From: Woeseia sp.
GTDB lineage: Bacteria > Pseudomonadota > Gammaproteobacteria > Steroidobacterales > Woeseiaceae
Length of the DNA stretch: 64,000 nt
Assembly: GCA_021773015.1 (NCBI GenBank)
Contig: JAJFKW010000001.1
Span: forward strand, 2,711,305-2,775,304
Reading direction: 5' to 3'
Shown: positions 37,333-47,677 of the stretch, in pieces
Numbering within the stretch: position 1 is the stretch's first letter
How the letters are laid out: every line of letters starts with the position of its first letter
The notes under the pieces: generated by a model
Database searches by the model: none
Told to the model about the DNA's origin: nothing
The model's input: only the letters and a program-made list of their open reading frames with translations
Made by a program: the position numbers and the translations under genes

Positions 37333-39413
37333 GTAACGCACTCTTATCGTTTCTCGCCGAGTGGGCCGCACAACCTGTTGTCCTGCTGCTATTGAAATCG
37401 ACGATTATTATGACGGTCGGTCTGTTGGCGTGGCGATTGCTCAGCAATGGTTCGGCTAGCTTACGTCATACGATACTTAAAATAACAATGGCGGCATTGT
37501 TGGTGGTCCCGGTTTTGTCGGCATTCGGTCCGTCACTGTTGATTCAGGTGCCCGCATTGGATTCGGCACCTGTCGCAGTGAGCGATGCGAGTACGGTGAC
37601 AAAATCTAGCGCCGCAATCGATTCGACAACGGCGCCCAAAAAAGTAGCTGTCAATCATCGCTCTGATCGTGATTCACAATGGCCTTCAGCGAACGCAATT
37701 TATGTGTCGGGCGTCAGCCTTGTTATTGCTTATTTATTGCTGGGTCTCGCACGGGTATTCTGGCTAACCCGCCGCGCGCGAGCGCTACCGGCGAACAGTG
37801 AGTGTTATGCCGCGCTCGCAAATGAAGAGCGGCAGGGAATAAGACTGGTTGTCTCGGAGAAATCTGCGATACCGCTGACCTGGGGCGTGATCAGTCCGGT
37901 TATCGTGTTGCCGCGGCAATCAGAGCAGTGGACCAAAGAAAATAGAATTAACGCTCTCCGTCATGAAATCGCCCACGTTGCCCGTCACGACTGGTCGGCA
38001 CAGATCTTTGCACGAGTGGTCTGTGCCTTATATTGGTTCAACCCGCTGGTATGGATCGTTTACCGGCAACTGCTGTTGGAAGCGGAACGTGCGGCTGACG
38101 ACAGCGTTCTGGCCAAAGGTGCCAATCCAGGGGGATATGCAGAACAACTCGTAAACTTGGCGCGTGCGGCAAAAAATCACCGCGTGCTGCCTATAGCAGC
38201 GACGACGATGGCAGAAAAAGCTCAGCTGGCAATTCGCGTCCGATCAATTTTGAGGTTTAACGAAATGAACAATTCTTTATCCCGCTTCCGCCAATGCGTT
38301 TCAATGCTACTGGTTTGCGCAGTGATTCTCCTTGTCAGCACGTTACAGCTTGTTGTCCGCGCCGATTCACCAGAGCGTGAATCGTACAGTGGAGGCGATA
38401 CCGTCGATACAACACCTCTTATTCACGCAGCATCGCAAGGTGCAGTCGATGAGGTGCGACGCCTGTTGCAGAGCGGCGCCGATGTCAATGAAGTGCGAAC
38501 GGCAAAACCACGCGACGCTCGTTATCAAAGAACGGCACTGAATACGGCAATCGCGACAGGCCATCTGGATGTGACAGAAGTCTTATTGAATGCGGGTGCT
38601 GATATCAATCGCGCTGTTCGCGGCGACGCGACCCCGTTAATCGAGGCAATTCGTCATGGACATTCCGACGTTGCGGAGTTGCTACTGGATCGCGGCGCCG
38701 ATGCGATGCAGACCGTGCGCGGCGACGGCAGTCCTTTGATCGCCGCAGCGCGGACCGGCAATACGGCGATGGCAAGCAAACTTATCGCGCTGGGAGCGAA
38801 TCCGGAGCAAGAGGTATCCGGAGATGAAACCCCTCTGTTCCATGCTTCTACAATCGGCAATGTTAAGTTGCTGCGGTTGTTGATCGACAATGGTGTTGAC
38901 GTCAACCAAACATTTGATGGTGACGGCACGGCGTTAATCATCGCTGTAAGAAACGGCCACCAAGCGGCAGCCGAAGTTTTATTGGCTGCGGGCGCAAGGG
39001 CAGATAAATCCGTGGGTGGCGATGGCAACGCAATGATTGTGGCGGCCTCACGCGGCGATGTTGAATCCTTGCAAAAGATGATCGGCGCGGGCGCCGATGT
39101 AAATGCGTCAGTTCGCGGTGACGGTAATCCGCTGATCGCTGCAGCAAGAAACGGCAAACTCAACGCAGTGGAACTACTGATTCAAAACGGTGCGAATGTC
39201 GATCAGGTAGTACCCGGCGATGAAAATGCGCTCATTGGTGCGGCCTGGAACGGCAAAATAGATGTTGTTACTTATCTATTGGACGTCGGTGCGGATCCCA
39301 ACATTCAAGTGAAAGTTGGCTGGGGAAAAACGAGAACCGCACTCAAACAAGCCACGCTTGGCGGACATGACGAAGTTGTTCGGGTGCTTGTTGCAGCAGG
39401 CGCCAGCGAATAG
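37329..39413 (+). CDS. M56 (BlaR1-type) membrane metallopeptidase fused to ankyrin repeats
   Basis: The 694-residue protein has several N-terminal membrane helices, the M56 zinc motif HEIAH at residues 212-216 with a downstream LLEAERAADDSVL Glu helix, another membrane segment around residues 323-342, and then about ten ankyrin repeats (about residue 361 to the end), each near 33 residues with GADVN-like turns and a GDG/GDE spacer. Classical BlaR1 has a penicillin-binding sensor in this place. If the topology is like BlaR1, the ankyrin array is periplasmic and would sense a protein or polymer. It is the partner of the preceding BlaI gene. Confidence 0.88.
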   Translation: MSNALLSFLAEWAAQPVVLLLLKSTIIMTVGLLAWRLLSNGSASLRHTILKITMAALLVVPVLSAFGPSLLIQVPALDSAPVAVSDASTVTKSSAAIDSTTAPKKVAVNHRSDRDSQWPSANAIYVSGVSLVIAYLLLGLARVFWLTRRARALPANSECYAALANEERQGIRLVVSEKSAIPLTWGVISPVIVLPRQSEQWTKENRINALRHEIAHVARHDWSAQIFARVVCALYWFNPLVWIVYRQLLLEAERAADDSVLAKGANPGGYAEQLVNLARAAKNHRVLPIAATTMAEKAQLAIRVRSILRFNEMNNSLSRFRQCVSMLLVCAVILLVSTLQLVVRADSPERESYSGGDTVDTTPLIHAASQGAVDEVRRLLQSGADVNEVRTAKPRDARYQRTALNTAIATGHLDVTEVLLNAGADINRAVRGDATPLIEAIRHGHSDVAELLLDRGADAMQTVRGDGSPLIAAARTGNTAMASKLIALGANPEQEVSGDETPLFHASTIGNVKLLRLLIDNGVDVNQTFDGDGTALIIAVRNGHQAAAEVLLAAGARADKSVGGDGNAMIVAASRGDVESLQKMIGAGADVNASVRGDGNPLIAAARNGKLNAVELLIQNGANVDQVVPGDENALIGAAWNGKIDVVTYLLDVGADPNIQVKVGWGKTRTALKQATLGGHDEVVRVLVAAGASE

Positions 39414-39661
39414 CATTTACGTAAGGGACCCGAAACGGCGATTTCAGCGCATCGAAACGCGCCAGTTCCGCGACTGGATTAGTCTTTTTGCGGCGCACCA
39501 TTGGCCGTCAAAAATCGGTAGGCCTATACAAATCAAAGGGATCGACCACGTTGCCAAAAAACCCTTGAATGAGTCTGCGGCCGCAGGCGAAAACCTGGTC
39601 CGTCGTATGGCAGAATGTCGGTCCTGGCAGGTCGCCGATTGAGAAGAATTAGCAACTGAGC

Positions 39662-39994
39662 ATGCGAGTCTTCAAAGAACTACATCGACGAAACGTATTT
39701 CGAATCGCAGCACTCTATCTGGTGTTGGCATGGTTCATTCTCAAAACCACGCACGTATTGATTGATCTCGCGGGACTTGAGTTTTGGGTGCGGCGCGCAT
39801 TCGAAGTGGTGCTAACAATCGGCTTGCCGTTTGTACTTTGGTTTGCATGGGTTTACGAGATAACCCCGCAAGGTTTACGCAAAGAAAAGGAAGTCGAACC
39901 GCAAAATTCGATTACCTCATTGACGGCACGCAAAATTGATTCCGCAATATTGATTGTATTGATAATTGGCGTAGCGGTCGTATTGCTAAGATAA
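39662..39994 (+). CDS. Short membrane protein resembling the N-terminus of larger TPR/cyclase sensors
   Basis: The 110-residue protein begins MRVFKELHRRNVFRIAALYL and continues with two membrane segments, WVYEITPQGLRKE and a DSAILIVLIIGVAVVLL helix. The FKEL.RRNVFR..A.YLV..W and YE.TP.GL motifs are known from the N-termini of long gammaproteobacterial proteins that continue into TPR, TolB-like or cyclase domains. Here a stop follows the third membrane helix. It is either a truncated remnant or a genuine short form; no decay is visible. Confidence 0.7.
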   Translation: MRVFKELHRRNVFRIAALYLVLAWFILKTTHVLIDLAGLEFWVRRAFEVVLTIGLPFVLWFAWVYEITPQGLRKEKEVEPQNSITSLTARKIDSAILIVLIIGVAVVLLR

Positions 39995-40050
39995 TGCCGC
40001 ACCGATAACAACGATCCACCAATCGCATTCTTAAACCAATAACACCGACG

Positions 40051-42687
40051 CTAGTCTTCCGCTTGTGCCTCGAAAGCCTTTGAGAAATACAGCGCATTTA
40101 AAAACAATTTGTTGGTGCCGTACCAGTAACCGCGAAAATTCGGGTTGTCGGCAAATAGAATAACGCTACCCTCGCCAAGTCTATCTGCGATCAATGCAGG
40201 CGAACCGGATAGTGCTTGCTCATTTGCAGCAGAGGCGTATCCAGACACTCGTGCCGGCGTATCGTAGGCAATCACCGTCGCATAAGGATTCTGTGGTGTG
40301 GTCCATGGGTCCTCAGAATTTTTGTGGAGAAATATCTCGGACTGCCGATAGCCGAAACCGATTGGGTGAGTAATATCCAAGTCGCCGGCAAAAATCGCCC
40401 CGCCTATGACATCGACAGCATCTTGATCTGCCTTGTCGGCATAGCGAAAACGATCGACTTCTTCCTCCAATAGCTCTTCGTGGCCTGAACCCAGTTCCGG
40501 TAACTGAGCGATATCCTCACCGGTCGGTGCGACGTAGTCGAGCACATTGTCACGGGCCCACTGTGCGGCTTCGCGCATGCCAATCAGTGTGCCGCCCTCG
40601 TTAACCCACAGTCGTAAGCGGTCCAGAAACTCCGGCAGATATTCCTCATACTCGCCGCTTGGAAAAACGATATGTGAGTAGCGAGACCAGTCGACGTCTG
40701 CCAACCTGTCGCGAGGACGTAACGTGACATCCGTTTCCATTCGAAAATCCAGCAAATGCCACGCTTCACCCGCATCATAGAAATTCGTACCCTCTCCGAC
40801 CACCAGCAAAATCGACGGCTTCTTGAGCGGTTTAAACGATGGACCGCCCAGATCGACGCCAGCAGTACCTATTGCGCTTCTTCCCGACACCAGAGAGTGA
40901 ATCGTTACACCGTCGTTTGCTGCAGCGTCACGCAGCACGGCCAGTATCGCAGCGGCGTCCTTTTGTTGGCGATCTATTGGAATAAAAATGCTACCGCGAG
41001 GCATTGCCTGCACGCCGGTCGACGTGGTTGCGGAAAACGGTTCGGTTGCGACTTTGGCAAGTAACTCGGTATCGAGAACTCGGTTAAGTGCGCGCGGTGC
41101 ATAGTAGTCGTTCCACGCGAATACGTATCCGTACGAAGACTGCGTTGGCGTGCTACCAACAGGCATGGCGGGCGCGCGACTTTCGCCGAGCAGGTCGCCA
41201 CGAAAGTTTCGGCCCGATAACGCCGCATATCTAAGGCCAAATGCATGCGGCATCGTCCAAGTCGAAACATCGTAGAAGGTCGCATCCTCAAACTCGTCCA
41301 CGGTTTCGAACAAACTTCGAATCAAGCGGTATTGCGGCTGGGATAGCGGGACCAGTAACGCACTGTCGGCAGCAAAGGATTGTCCATTCACAGTAAGGTT
41401 GCGCGTCAATGCGTAAGTGTTAATTCTGTGGTAATTCAAAAGATCGACGAAGTGATGCATGCGTGCTGCGTCACCGTCTGCGTCGAAAACGTATGCCTTA
41501 GTCGGAGCTTTGCGCGCCTCTTCAAGTGCCGAGCTGTAAAATTGTTTTTGGTAGCGAAGATAAGCGGACTTGTGGTTCAAGCTACCTTCAATGCTCGCGA
41601 TGCTGGTGCGAAAATGTTTACGAATATTTTCACGATAGGTGCGCAGTCCGTTGTCAGATTCAAGTTCTCTACCCAGCGCAGCACCCGCCTCATACAGAAT
41701 GCCGACACCGCCGTTCAACAATGGAAACGTTGAACCCTTGCCGACATAGTAATTGTCAAAATCTTCGCCGTGGAAATACAAACGTCCCTCGGCGTCGAGA
41801 AATTCCTCCGACGTCGACACAGTAAGCGCCATTAAGCGTTCGGCTTCATCGAGAGCCAGTGGATTCGTTCGCGAAGCGACGCCTGGATGAAAATAGTAGG
41901 TCTGACCGCCGCCCATTTCATGATAATCAACGGTAACGTTGGGTCGCCATTCGTGCCACTTGCGCATCCATGCGCGCGACTCGGGTTGTGACAGCAGCAA
42001 CCATTGCCGATTCAGATCGAACCAATAGTGATTCGTGCGCGCAAAGGTCCAATTGAACAAATGTTCGACATGGCTGGGGTCGCTGATCACATTCTTGCCG
42101 CCGTAAGCATCGAGCCATGCGATTCTCTTGGCGTGTCCATCGGGGTTAAAAATTGCGGTGATCAAAATGACACTTTCCGACAGCTGCCTATCTATTTCCC
42201 CGCCTTGCGCTGCTGCTAAGTGATAGATCGTTGGCATGGCTGCATCCATACCGCTGGATTCAGCGCCGTGCACACCGTAGTTGAGCCAGGTGACCAGCGG
42301 CATATCATCGTTAACAGACTTGCCGAGTGCCGGCTCCGTCAAAGCAATGTGTTGCTGTCGAATGTCCTCGATGCGCGCATGATTTTCCGGTGAGGTCACT
42401 ACGATAAAGAGAATAGGCCGACGTTCGTGAGAATAGCCGATGACTTCAACTGACATTCGGTCGGAAGTGTTTGCTATGTCGTTTATGTATTCGACCAATT
42501 GATGGTGACGGATCGGATGCGCCCCCAACGGATGTCCCAGAAATGCTGCGGGCGTTGGTACGGAGGTGTCGTACTGAACCGCAGACGGGAACATCGACGA
42601 ATCTGCATCGCGTACGAGATCTTCAGACCAGGCAGTGCCGACCTGCGAGAGTGCAAATAACATCAATCCGAAAACTAAGATTCTCAC
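40051..42687 (-). CDS. Secreted M14 family zinc carboxypeptidase
   Basis: The 878-residue protein has a signal peptide (MRILVFGLMLFALSQVGTAW) and an M14 domain: YSHERRPILFIVVTS, LNYGVHGAESSGMDA (zinc His and Glu), IFNPDGHAKR, the Arg region FDLNRQW and DYHEMGGGQT with a further His. A long C-terminal part includes a ThuA/GATase-like VDWSRYSHIVFPSGEYEEY segment. This size and layout are common in marine Gammaproteobacteria. It is transcribed alone toward the short membrane-protein gene. Confidence 0.88.
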   Translation of the reverse strand: MRILVFGLMLFALSQVGTAWSEDLVRDADSSMFPSAVQYDTSVPTPAAFLGHPLGAHPIRHHQLVEYINDIANTSDRMSVEVIGYSHERRPILFIVVTSPENHARIEDIRQQHIALTEPALGKSVNDDMPLVTWLNYGVHGAESSGMDAAMPTIYHLAAAQGGEIDRQLSESVILITAIFNPDGHAKRIAWLDAYGGKNVISDPSHVEHLFNWTFARTNHYWFDLNRQWLLLSQPESRAWMRKWHEWRPNVTVDYHEMGGGQTYYFHPGVASRTNPLALDEAERLMALTVSTSEEFLDAEGRLYFHGEDFDNYYVGKGSTFPLLNGGVGILYEAGAALGRELESDNGLRTYRENIRKHFRTSIASIEGSLNHKSAYLRYQKQFYSSALEEARKAPTKAYVFDADGDAARMHHFVDLLNYHRINTYALTRNLTVNGQSFAADSALLVPLSQPQYRLIRSLFETVDEFEDATFYDVSTWTMPHAFGLRYAALSGRNFRGDLLGESRAPAMPVGSTPTQSSYGYVFAWNDYYAPRALNRVLDTELLAKVATEPFSATTSTGVQAMPRGSIFIPIDRQQKDAAAILAVLRDAAANDGVTIHSLVSGRSAIGTAGVDLGGPSFKPLKKPSILLVVGEGTNFYDAGEAWHLLDFRMETDVTLRPRDRLADVDWSRYSHIVFPSGEYEEYLPEFLDRLRLWVNEGGTLIGMREAAQWARDNVLDYVAPTGEDIAQLPELGSGHEELLEEEVDRFRYADKADQDAVDVIGGAIFAGDLDITHPIGFGYRQSEIFLHKNSEDPWTTPQNPYATVIAYDTPARVSGYASAANEQALSGSPALIADRLGEGSVILFADNPNFRGYWYGTNKLFLNALYFSKAFEAQAED

Positions 42688-42763
42688 CGGCTGCGCTCCC
42701 GCGAATAGTAAATCGACCGTGAACGATACCGGTTGCCGACGGCGGGCGCTATTAATCAGCCCA

Positions 42764-43576
42764 CTATTCCTCAGTCGTTATATCCCGAGTTTCTCCTGGT
42801 GAGCGAAAAACCGCCTGATCGCCAAGCTTTTCCTCATATATCTTGCGCATATTCCTTGGTGCGTGTACCGCAACCGATTGCTGCGCGAGAATATCGTCCT
42901 CTAATATTATGTTTCCCTGTGGGGCGACGAAAAACCAAATTGGCGGAAATGCGACATGTGTTTTCTTGGCGCGCCAAGTCGTGGCATGCTGGTGAAAGTG
43001 TTCGCGACGCGGGTCGGCGTCACCCAGATGCAAAATAGTTGCGGACGAATCCAACGTTACCCGGAAAGTGAGGTTTTGAACGTCGTGATGCGTGTTTGGC
43101 CAGCCAGAATGGGGAACGTTAAAGGCTTCGATATGCAAATTGCCGAACGTTAACTGCAGAGGTGCATCGCCGTACTGAATATCCAGGCCGATGAGTCGCT
43201 CCCGCACAGGGTCATCCACATCGTGCAGCAAGTCAGTCATAGCGGCTGTCGCCTGTCGCGGCGCGTACAACCGTAGCGCTGGCTTAGATCGCAGATAATC
43301 CAGCATGTCGGCGGGAGCAAAATGATCTCCGTGATAATGACTGACAAATACCGCGTCGATATCGTCGAAAGGGGGATGTGATGCGAGTATTTTCTCTTCT
43401 AGCTCGGCCGGAACCAGGTGATATTGGCCAAAATCGTTGCGAAACAGTGGCTCAAACAAGATTTTGGAGCGTTCAGACTGAATTAATAAGGCGCTATTAC
43501 CGAGATACGTCACGCGCACGTCACCGTAGGCATGGCCACCGGTCAGCAACAACAAAATAGCAAGAATCCGGACCAT
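42764..43576 (-). CDS. Exported metallo-beta-lactamase-fold hydrolase (UlaG-like)
   Basis: From ATG 43576 the protein has 270 residues, starting with a signal peptide (MVRILAILLLLTGGHAYG). The MBL domain has VTYLGNSALLIQSERSKIL, the zinc motif VSHYHGDHFAPADML, FNVPHSGWPNT and LHLGDADPRREH. This strand-first layout matches UlaG/RNase Z-like hydrolases. The frame runs to 43660, but that would hide the signal peptide. It diverges from glmU, with 98 nt between starts. Confidence 0.85.
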   Translation of the reverse strand: MVRILAILLLLTGGHAYGDVRVTYLGNSALLIQSERSKILFEPLFRNDFGQYHLVPAELEEKILASHPPFDDIDAVFVSHYHGDHFAPADMLDYLRSKPALRLYAPRQATAAMTDLLHDVDDPVRERLIGLDIQYGDAPLQLTFGNLHIEAFNVPHSGWPNTHHDVQNLTFRVTLDSSATILHLGDADPRREHFHQHATTWRAKKTHVAFPPIWFFVAPQGNIILEDDILAQQSVAVHAPRNMRKIYEEKLGDQAVFRSPGETRDITTEE

Positions 43577-43674
43577 ATTGATCGCCGTCTTTGTCCAAAT
43601 AGTTGTTCTATTTAACACAGGTTTGCGATGACGTTCCTGTATTATTCGCGGCACGCTCACTGCAAGGTAAAAGA

Positions 43675-45033
43675 TTGAAGATTAGTATTGTTATCCTGGC
43701 TGCCGGCCAAGGCACTCGCATGCGCTCCGCACTGCCGAAAGTTCTGCATGCGGTTGCGGAAAAGCCGATGCTGGGACATGTTGTCGACTGTGCAAAAGGG
43801 GTGGATGCCGCGGACATTTGTATCGTTCACGGGTATCGCGGCGATCTCGTTCAAAAGGCTTTCGCGGGCCAAACGCTGCGCTGGGCATTGCAAGCTGAGC
43901 AGCTGGGCACCGGCCATGCGGTCATGCAAGCTATGCCAGAGATGCCCGATCAGAACATGGTTGTCATTCTGTTTGGCGATGGACCGCTGCTGCAAGCATC
44001 GACCGTACAGCGCATGCTCACCGCATGCGCTGGCGGAGACGCTGCGGTACTCACGGTAGATGCAGATAATCCATTTGGCTACGGCAGGATAATTCGTGAA
44101 AACGGCAAGGTGATAGGCAACGTCGAAGAGAAAGACGCGACTGATGCCGAGCGTATGATCAAGGAAATCAATACCGGTGCATTTTGTTGTTCGGCCAAAC
44201 AATTAAAGGACTGGTTGCGGCGACTAACCAACGATAACAAGCAAGGCGAGTATTATCTGACGGACGTAATCGGTTTGGCGGCAGGTGATGGAGTCGTCGT
44301 GCACGGGATCAAGGCAAACAGTCAGGAAGAAGTGATGGGCATCAATGATAAAAAGCAGCTTGCGGAAGCTGAACGCGCACTACAGCGTCAACGGGTTGAA
44401 GCGTTGATGGAGAAAGGTGTCGGTTTCGCAGATCCGGCACGTGTCGATATCCGCGGCACGTTGAGTTGCGGCAGTGATGTATTCATCGATATCAATGCGA
44501 TTTTTGAAGGTGACGTGGCTCTTGGCGACAACGTTAGGATTGAAGCGAATAATCTCATACGCGATTCGAAATTGGCTGCTGGCACCGTTGTGCATGGGAA
44601 TTGCCATATCGAGGGCGCGACGACAGGGCAGAACTGCGAAATCGGTCCGTTTGCCAGGTTGCGGCCGGGTGCGGAATTAGCGGACAAAGTCAAAGTGGGT
44701 AACTTCGTCGAAATTAAGAAAAGCACGATTGCAGACGGCAGCAAGGTGAACCACCTGACGTACATCGGCGATGCCGATATCGGTAAAAACGTTAATGTTG
44801 GTGCGGGCACGATCACCTGCAACTACGACGGTGTCAATAAGCATAGGACCAAGATTGGTGACCGAGCGTCGATCGGCTCTAACGTCAACCTAGTGGCGCC
44901 TGTTGAGGTGGGCGAAGGCGCGACGATTGGTGCAGGGTCAACAATCGCGAAGCCAGCACCAGCTGAGCAGCTTACTGTCGCCCGAGCGAAGCAGGTCAGC
45001 ATTGCCGGTTGGAAGCGGCCCACTAAGAATTAG
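43675..45033 (+). CDS. glmU: Bifunctional GlcNAc-1-P uridyltransferase / GlcN-1-P acetyltransferase
   Basis: GlmU makes UDP-GlcNAc for peptidoglycan and LPS. The 452-residue protein has the nucleotidyltransferase signature LAAGQGTRMRSALPKVLH, GDGPLL, the EEKDAT strand and the left-handed beta-helix of hexapeptide repeats with GPFARLRPGAEL, KVNHLTYIGDADIG and GAGTITCNYDG. The start is probably TTG 43675 (AAGG at 43663-43666), matching the 456-residue E. coli protein; the frame continues to 43603 without family similarity. glmS follows after 149 nt. Confidence 0.95.
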   Translation: MKISIVILAAGQGTRMRSALPKVLHAVAEKPMLGHVVDCAKGVDAADICIVHGYRGDLVQKAFAGQTLRWALQAEQLGTGHAVMQAMPEMPDQNMVVILFGDGPLLQASTVQRMLTACAGGDAAVLTVDADNPFGYGRIIRENGKVIGNVEEKDATDAERMIKEINTGAFCCSAKQLKDWLRRLTNDNKQGEYYLTDVIGLAAGDGVVVHGIKANSQEEVMGINDKKQLAEAERALQRQRVEALMEKGVGFADPARVDIRGTLSCGSDVFIDINAIFEGDVALGDNVRIEANNLIRDSKLAAGTVVHGNCHIEGATTGQNCEIGPFARLRPGAELADKVKVGNFVEIKKSTIADGSKVNHLTYIGDADIGKNVNVGAGTITCNYDGVNKHRTKIGDRASIGSNVNLVAPVEVGEGATIGAGSTIAKPAPAEQLTVARAKQVSIAGWKRPTKN

Positions 45034-45182
45034 TGGCTCGTAGAAGGTATCCACCGAGCGGAATCTCACCGGCATCTGAGAACTGCCGCAAGGAATACGC
45101 CTAAAACGCGTGCGAAAATGCTGTATTGCGTTGAAAACATAGCTATTTTGAAAAGTACTCAATTAATTCGGAGAATCGTTAG

Positions 45183-47015
45183 ATGTGCGGAATTGTAGGT
45201 GCTGTCGCCGAGCGCAATATCGTCCCAATCCTCGTCGAGGGGCTGCGCAGACTTGAATATCGCGGCTACGACTCTGCTGGCGTTGCGGTATTAGAAGACA
45301 ACAAGAAAATTGGCCTTAGGCGCGCCGTCGGTAAGGTTTCGCAACTTGAAGACAAACTCACTGCCGCGCCGCTGACCGGCAAGCTCGGCGTAGCGCATAC
45401 GCGGTGGGCAACGCACGGCGGTGTAACCGAAGAGAACGCCCATCCCCATTTGTCCGGCGATCGTGTTGCGGTAATTCACAACGGCATAATCGAAAATTTC
45501 GAACCTATCAAAAAGGAAATGCTCGCAAAAGGATACGAGTTTAATTCCGAAACCGATACGGAAGTTGCTGCACACTTAATTTGCGATTATTTGAAGGAGG
45601 GTCATGACCTGTTGAAGGCGGTCGGGCTTGCTGTAGAGCGGTTCGAAGGCGCCTATGCGTTACTGGTTTTCGACCGCGAAGATCCAGATCGCATTGTGGT
45701 CAGTCGCGTCGCAAGTCCGTTGGTCATCGGATTGGGTATCGGCGAAAACTATGTCGCAAGCGGCGTGCCTGCACTGCTACCAGTAACGCAGCGTTTCATT
45801 TACTTGGAGCAAGGCGACATCGCGGAGATCACTCGCGAGGCCGTTACCATCTACGATGCACAAGGCGACGAAACGAAACGCGAGATTCACGAAACGAATT
45901 GGAGTAATGACGCAGCGGAAAAAGGTCCGTACCGGCACTTCATGCTGAAGGAAATTTTCGATCAGCCTGCAGCACTTGCAGATACTTTGTATGGACGCGT
46001 CAATGACAACCGCGTCGTCCCCGAATCTCTTGGCCCGCGTTCTGCAGAATTGCTGAGCAAGGTAGAGCACATTCACATCATCGCCTGCGGCACCAGCTAT
46101 CACGCGGGGTGTGTCGGCAAATACTGGATTGAGGCATTGGCTGGTGTGCCGTGCCAGGTTGAAATCGCCAGTGAGTATCGTTACCGCCAAGCGGTTGTGC
46201 CACCAAATACACTTTTTGTCACGTTGTCGCAGTCAGGAGAGACGGCCGATACGCTTGAAGCGCTGAGGATTGCAAAGCAAGCTGGTTACATTGGCTCGCT
46301 TACTATCTGCAACAGCGCACACAGTTCGATGGTCCGTGAATCTGACCTCGTCATGATGACGCAGGCGGGTCCGGAAATCGGTGTGGCGAGCACAAAAGCA
46401 TTCACTACACAGTTGCTATCGATGCTCGTTGTTACATTGATCACTGCACGTTACCGCGGCATGAGTGAAGAGCGCGAACGCGAATTGGTCCCGCATTTGT
46501 ACCATGCGGCGGCGGCTGTCGAAGATTCATTGGCTATGAACGACGAGCTAAAAACGGTTGCCGAGGACTTTGCTGAAAAACACCATACGCTTTTCCTGGG
46601 TCGCGGACCGATGTGGCCGATTGCGATGGAAGGTGCGCTGAAGCTTAAAGAGATATCCTATATTCATGCCGAGGCGTACGCGGCCGGCGAGCTAAAACAC
46701 GGCCCGCTTGCTTTGATCGATGAAGACATGCCCGTCGTGGTAGTTGCACCGAATAACGAGTTACTCGATAAGTTGAAATCCAACATGCAGGTGGTGCGTG
46801 CACGCGGCGGCCAATTGTATGTATTCGCTGATAGGCAAACCGGATTGGAAGACGAAGATGGTGTAAAAGTGATTGCTATGCCGCATGCGGATAGATTGAT
46901 CGCGCCGATTGTTTACACGGTACCGCTGCAATTGCTTTCGTATCATGTGGCAGTGTTGAAAGGTACGGACGTGGACCAGCCAAGGAACCTGGCGAAGTCA
47001 GTGACGGTGGAGTAG
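45183..47015 (+). CDS. glmS: Glutamine-fructose-6-phosphate aminotransferase (isomerizing)
   Basis: GlmS makes glucosamine 6-phosphate from fructose 6-phosphate and glutamine. The 610-residue protein begins MCGIVGAVA with the catalytic Cys directly after Met, has [12 protein letters not shown] and HTRWATHGG in the glutaminase domain and two SIS domains ([30 protein letters not shown]-like [20 protein letters not shown]), and ends LAKSVTVE. Standard in every respect. It supplies glmU, in the same orientation. Confidence 0.98.
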   Translation: MCGIVGAVAERNIVPILVEGLRRLEYRGYDSAGVAVLEDNKKIGLRRAVGKVSQLEDKLTAAPLTGKLGVAHTRWATHGGVTEENAHPHLSGDRVAVIHNGIIENFEPIKKEMLAKGYEFNSETDTEVAAHLICDYLKEGHDLLKAVGLAVERFEGAYALLVFDREDPDRIVVSRVASPLVIGLGIGENYVASGVPALLPVTQRFIYLEQGDIAEITREAVTIYDAQGDETKREIHETNWSNDAAEKGPYRHFMLKEIFDQPAALADTLYGRVNDNRVVPESLGPRSAELLSKVEHIHIIACGTSYHAGCVGKYWIEALAGVPCQVEIASEYRYRQAVVPPNTLFVTLSQSGETADTLEALRIAKQAGYIGSLTICNSAHSSMVRESDLVMMTQAGPEIGVASTKAFTTQLLSMLVVTLITARYRGMSEERERELVPHLYHAAAAVEDSLAMNDELKTVAEDFAEKHHTLFLGRGPMWPIAMEGALKLKEISYIHAEAYAAGELKHGPLALIDEDMPVVVVAPNNELLDKLKSNMQVVRARGGQLYVFADRQTGLEDEDGVKVIAMPHADRLIAPIVYTVPLQLLSYHVAVLKGTDVDQPRNLAKSVTVE

Positions 47016-47677
47016 CTCAAGCCATATGAAATGAAAGGTAAGCTTGTCTTTGACGTTCTACGTTATTGTGGCGGTGGATGTCGGCTATGCGAAATATCTA
47101 TTTGAAACGGCAAAGCAGGACGTTCCGGTCTACGTTACCACTCGAAAAGAATTTCGAAGTGGCGGATGCTGTATCCAGCTTTGCCAATATCAGTGATTGA
47201 CTTTGGCCTGGAGCCGAACTTAATCTTGATCAACTCACCCGAAGCAGAAACATACTCCGCCTATCCTCGTCCGCTACCGAAGAAAGGTCAGCTTCTGTTG
47301 TGCGTTTAAATTGTCGCGATACCTTCAACCGCGACAACGTCTTGATCCACAACCTTTAGGTAGAAGCTGGGATAAAACGAAGACATCATTTTTTCTGCCG
47401 GTGGGCTGCTGCAGGTTGATAGGTCTAGCAAAATTACACCAATCACTAAAAACAAAACGTACATCGAAATCCGCCGGATCATGGCGTGCGAGTGCGGGTC
47501 TGTTATGGATTCCTGTCCGTCTGTCATGTCTATTTTGGCCTACTGCAATGTGCAAGGACTGCTTTACCGCTCCCAGAGTACCCTTGTAACGACGCCGGGG
47601 AGCCCGTCGCCGATACGAAAACTCGAGGGCCTCTGTGATAATGTGCCGTAACATAAGTATGGAACGCGTAACAGGTC
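47016..47677. other. 662-nt region without a convincing intact gene
   Basis: Two short + strand frames overlap here: TTG 47044-47196 (50 residues, including AKYLFETAKQDVPVYVTTRK) and ATG 47166-47309 (47 residues, MLYPALPISVIDFGLEPN...). They could be one gene broken by a frameshift near 47165. A small leftward frame (47306-47482) encodes a hydrophobic N-terminus with a Cys and is doubtful. No RNA gene was seen. Confidence 0.35.

Noticed and set aside
39316-39642. 108-codon + strand frame overlapping the end of the M56-ankyrin gene
   Set aside because: About 100 nt lies inside the ankyrin gene in another frame and the rest has no recognisable motif or ribosome site.
45034-45182. Possible glmS ribozyme in the glmS leader
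   Set aside because: The 149-nt leader does not show the ribozyme core, which is known mainly from Gram-positive bacteria.
47306-47482. Leftward small frame with a hydrophobic N-terminus and LSTC, like a lipoprotein
   Set aside because: The lipobox is poor (Thr before Cys), the ribosome site is unclear and no family features are seen.
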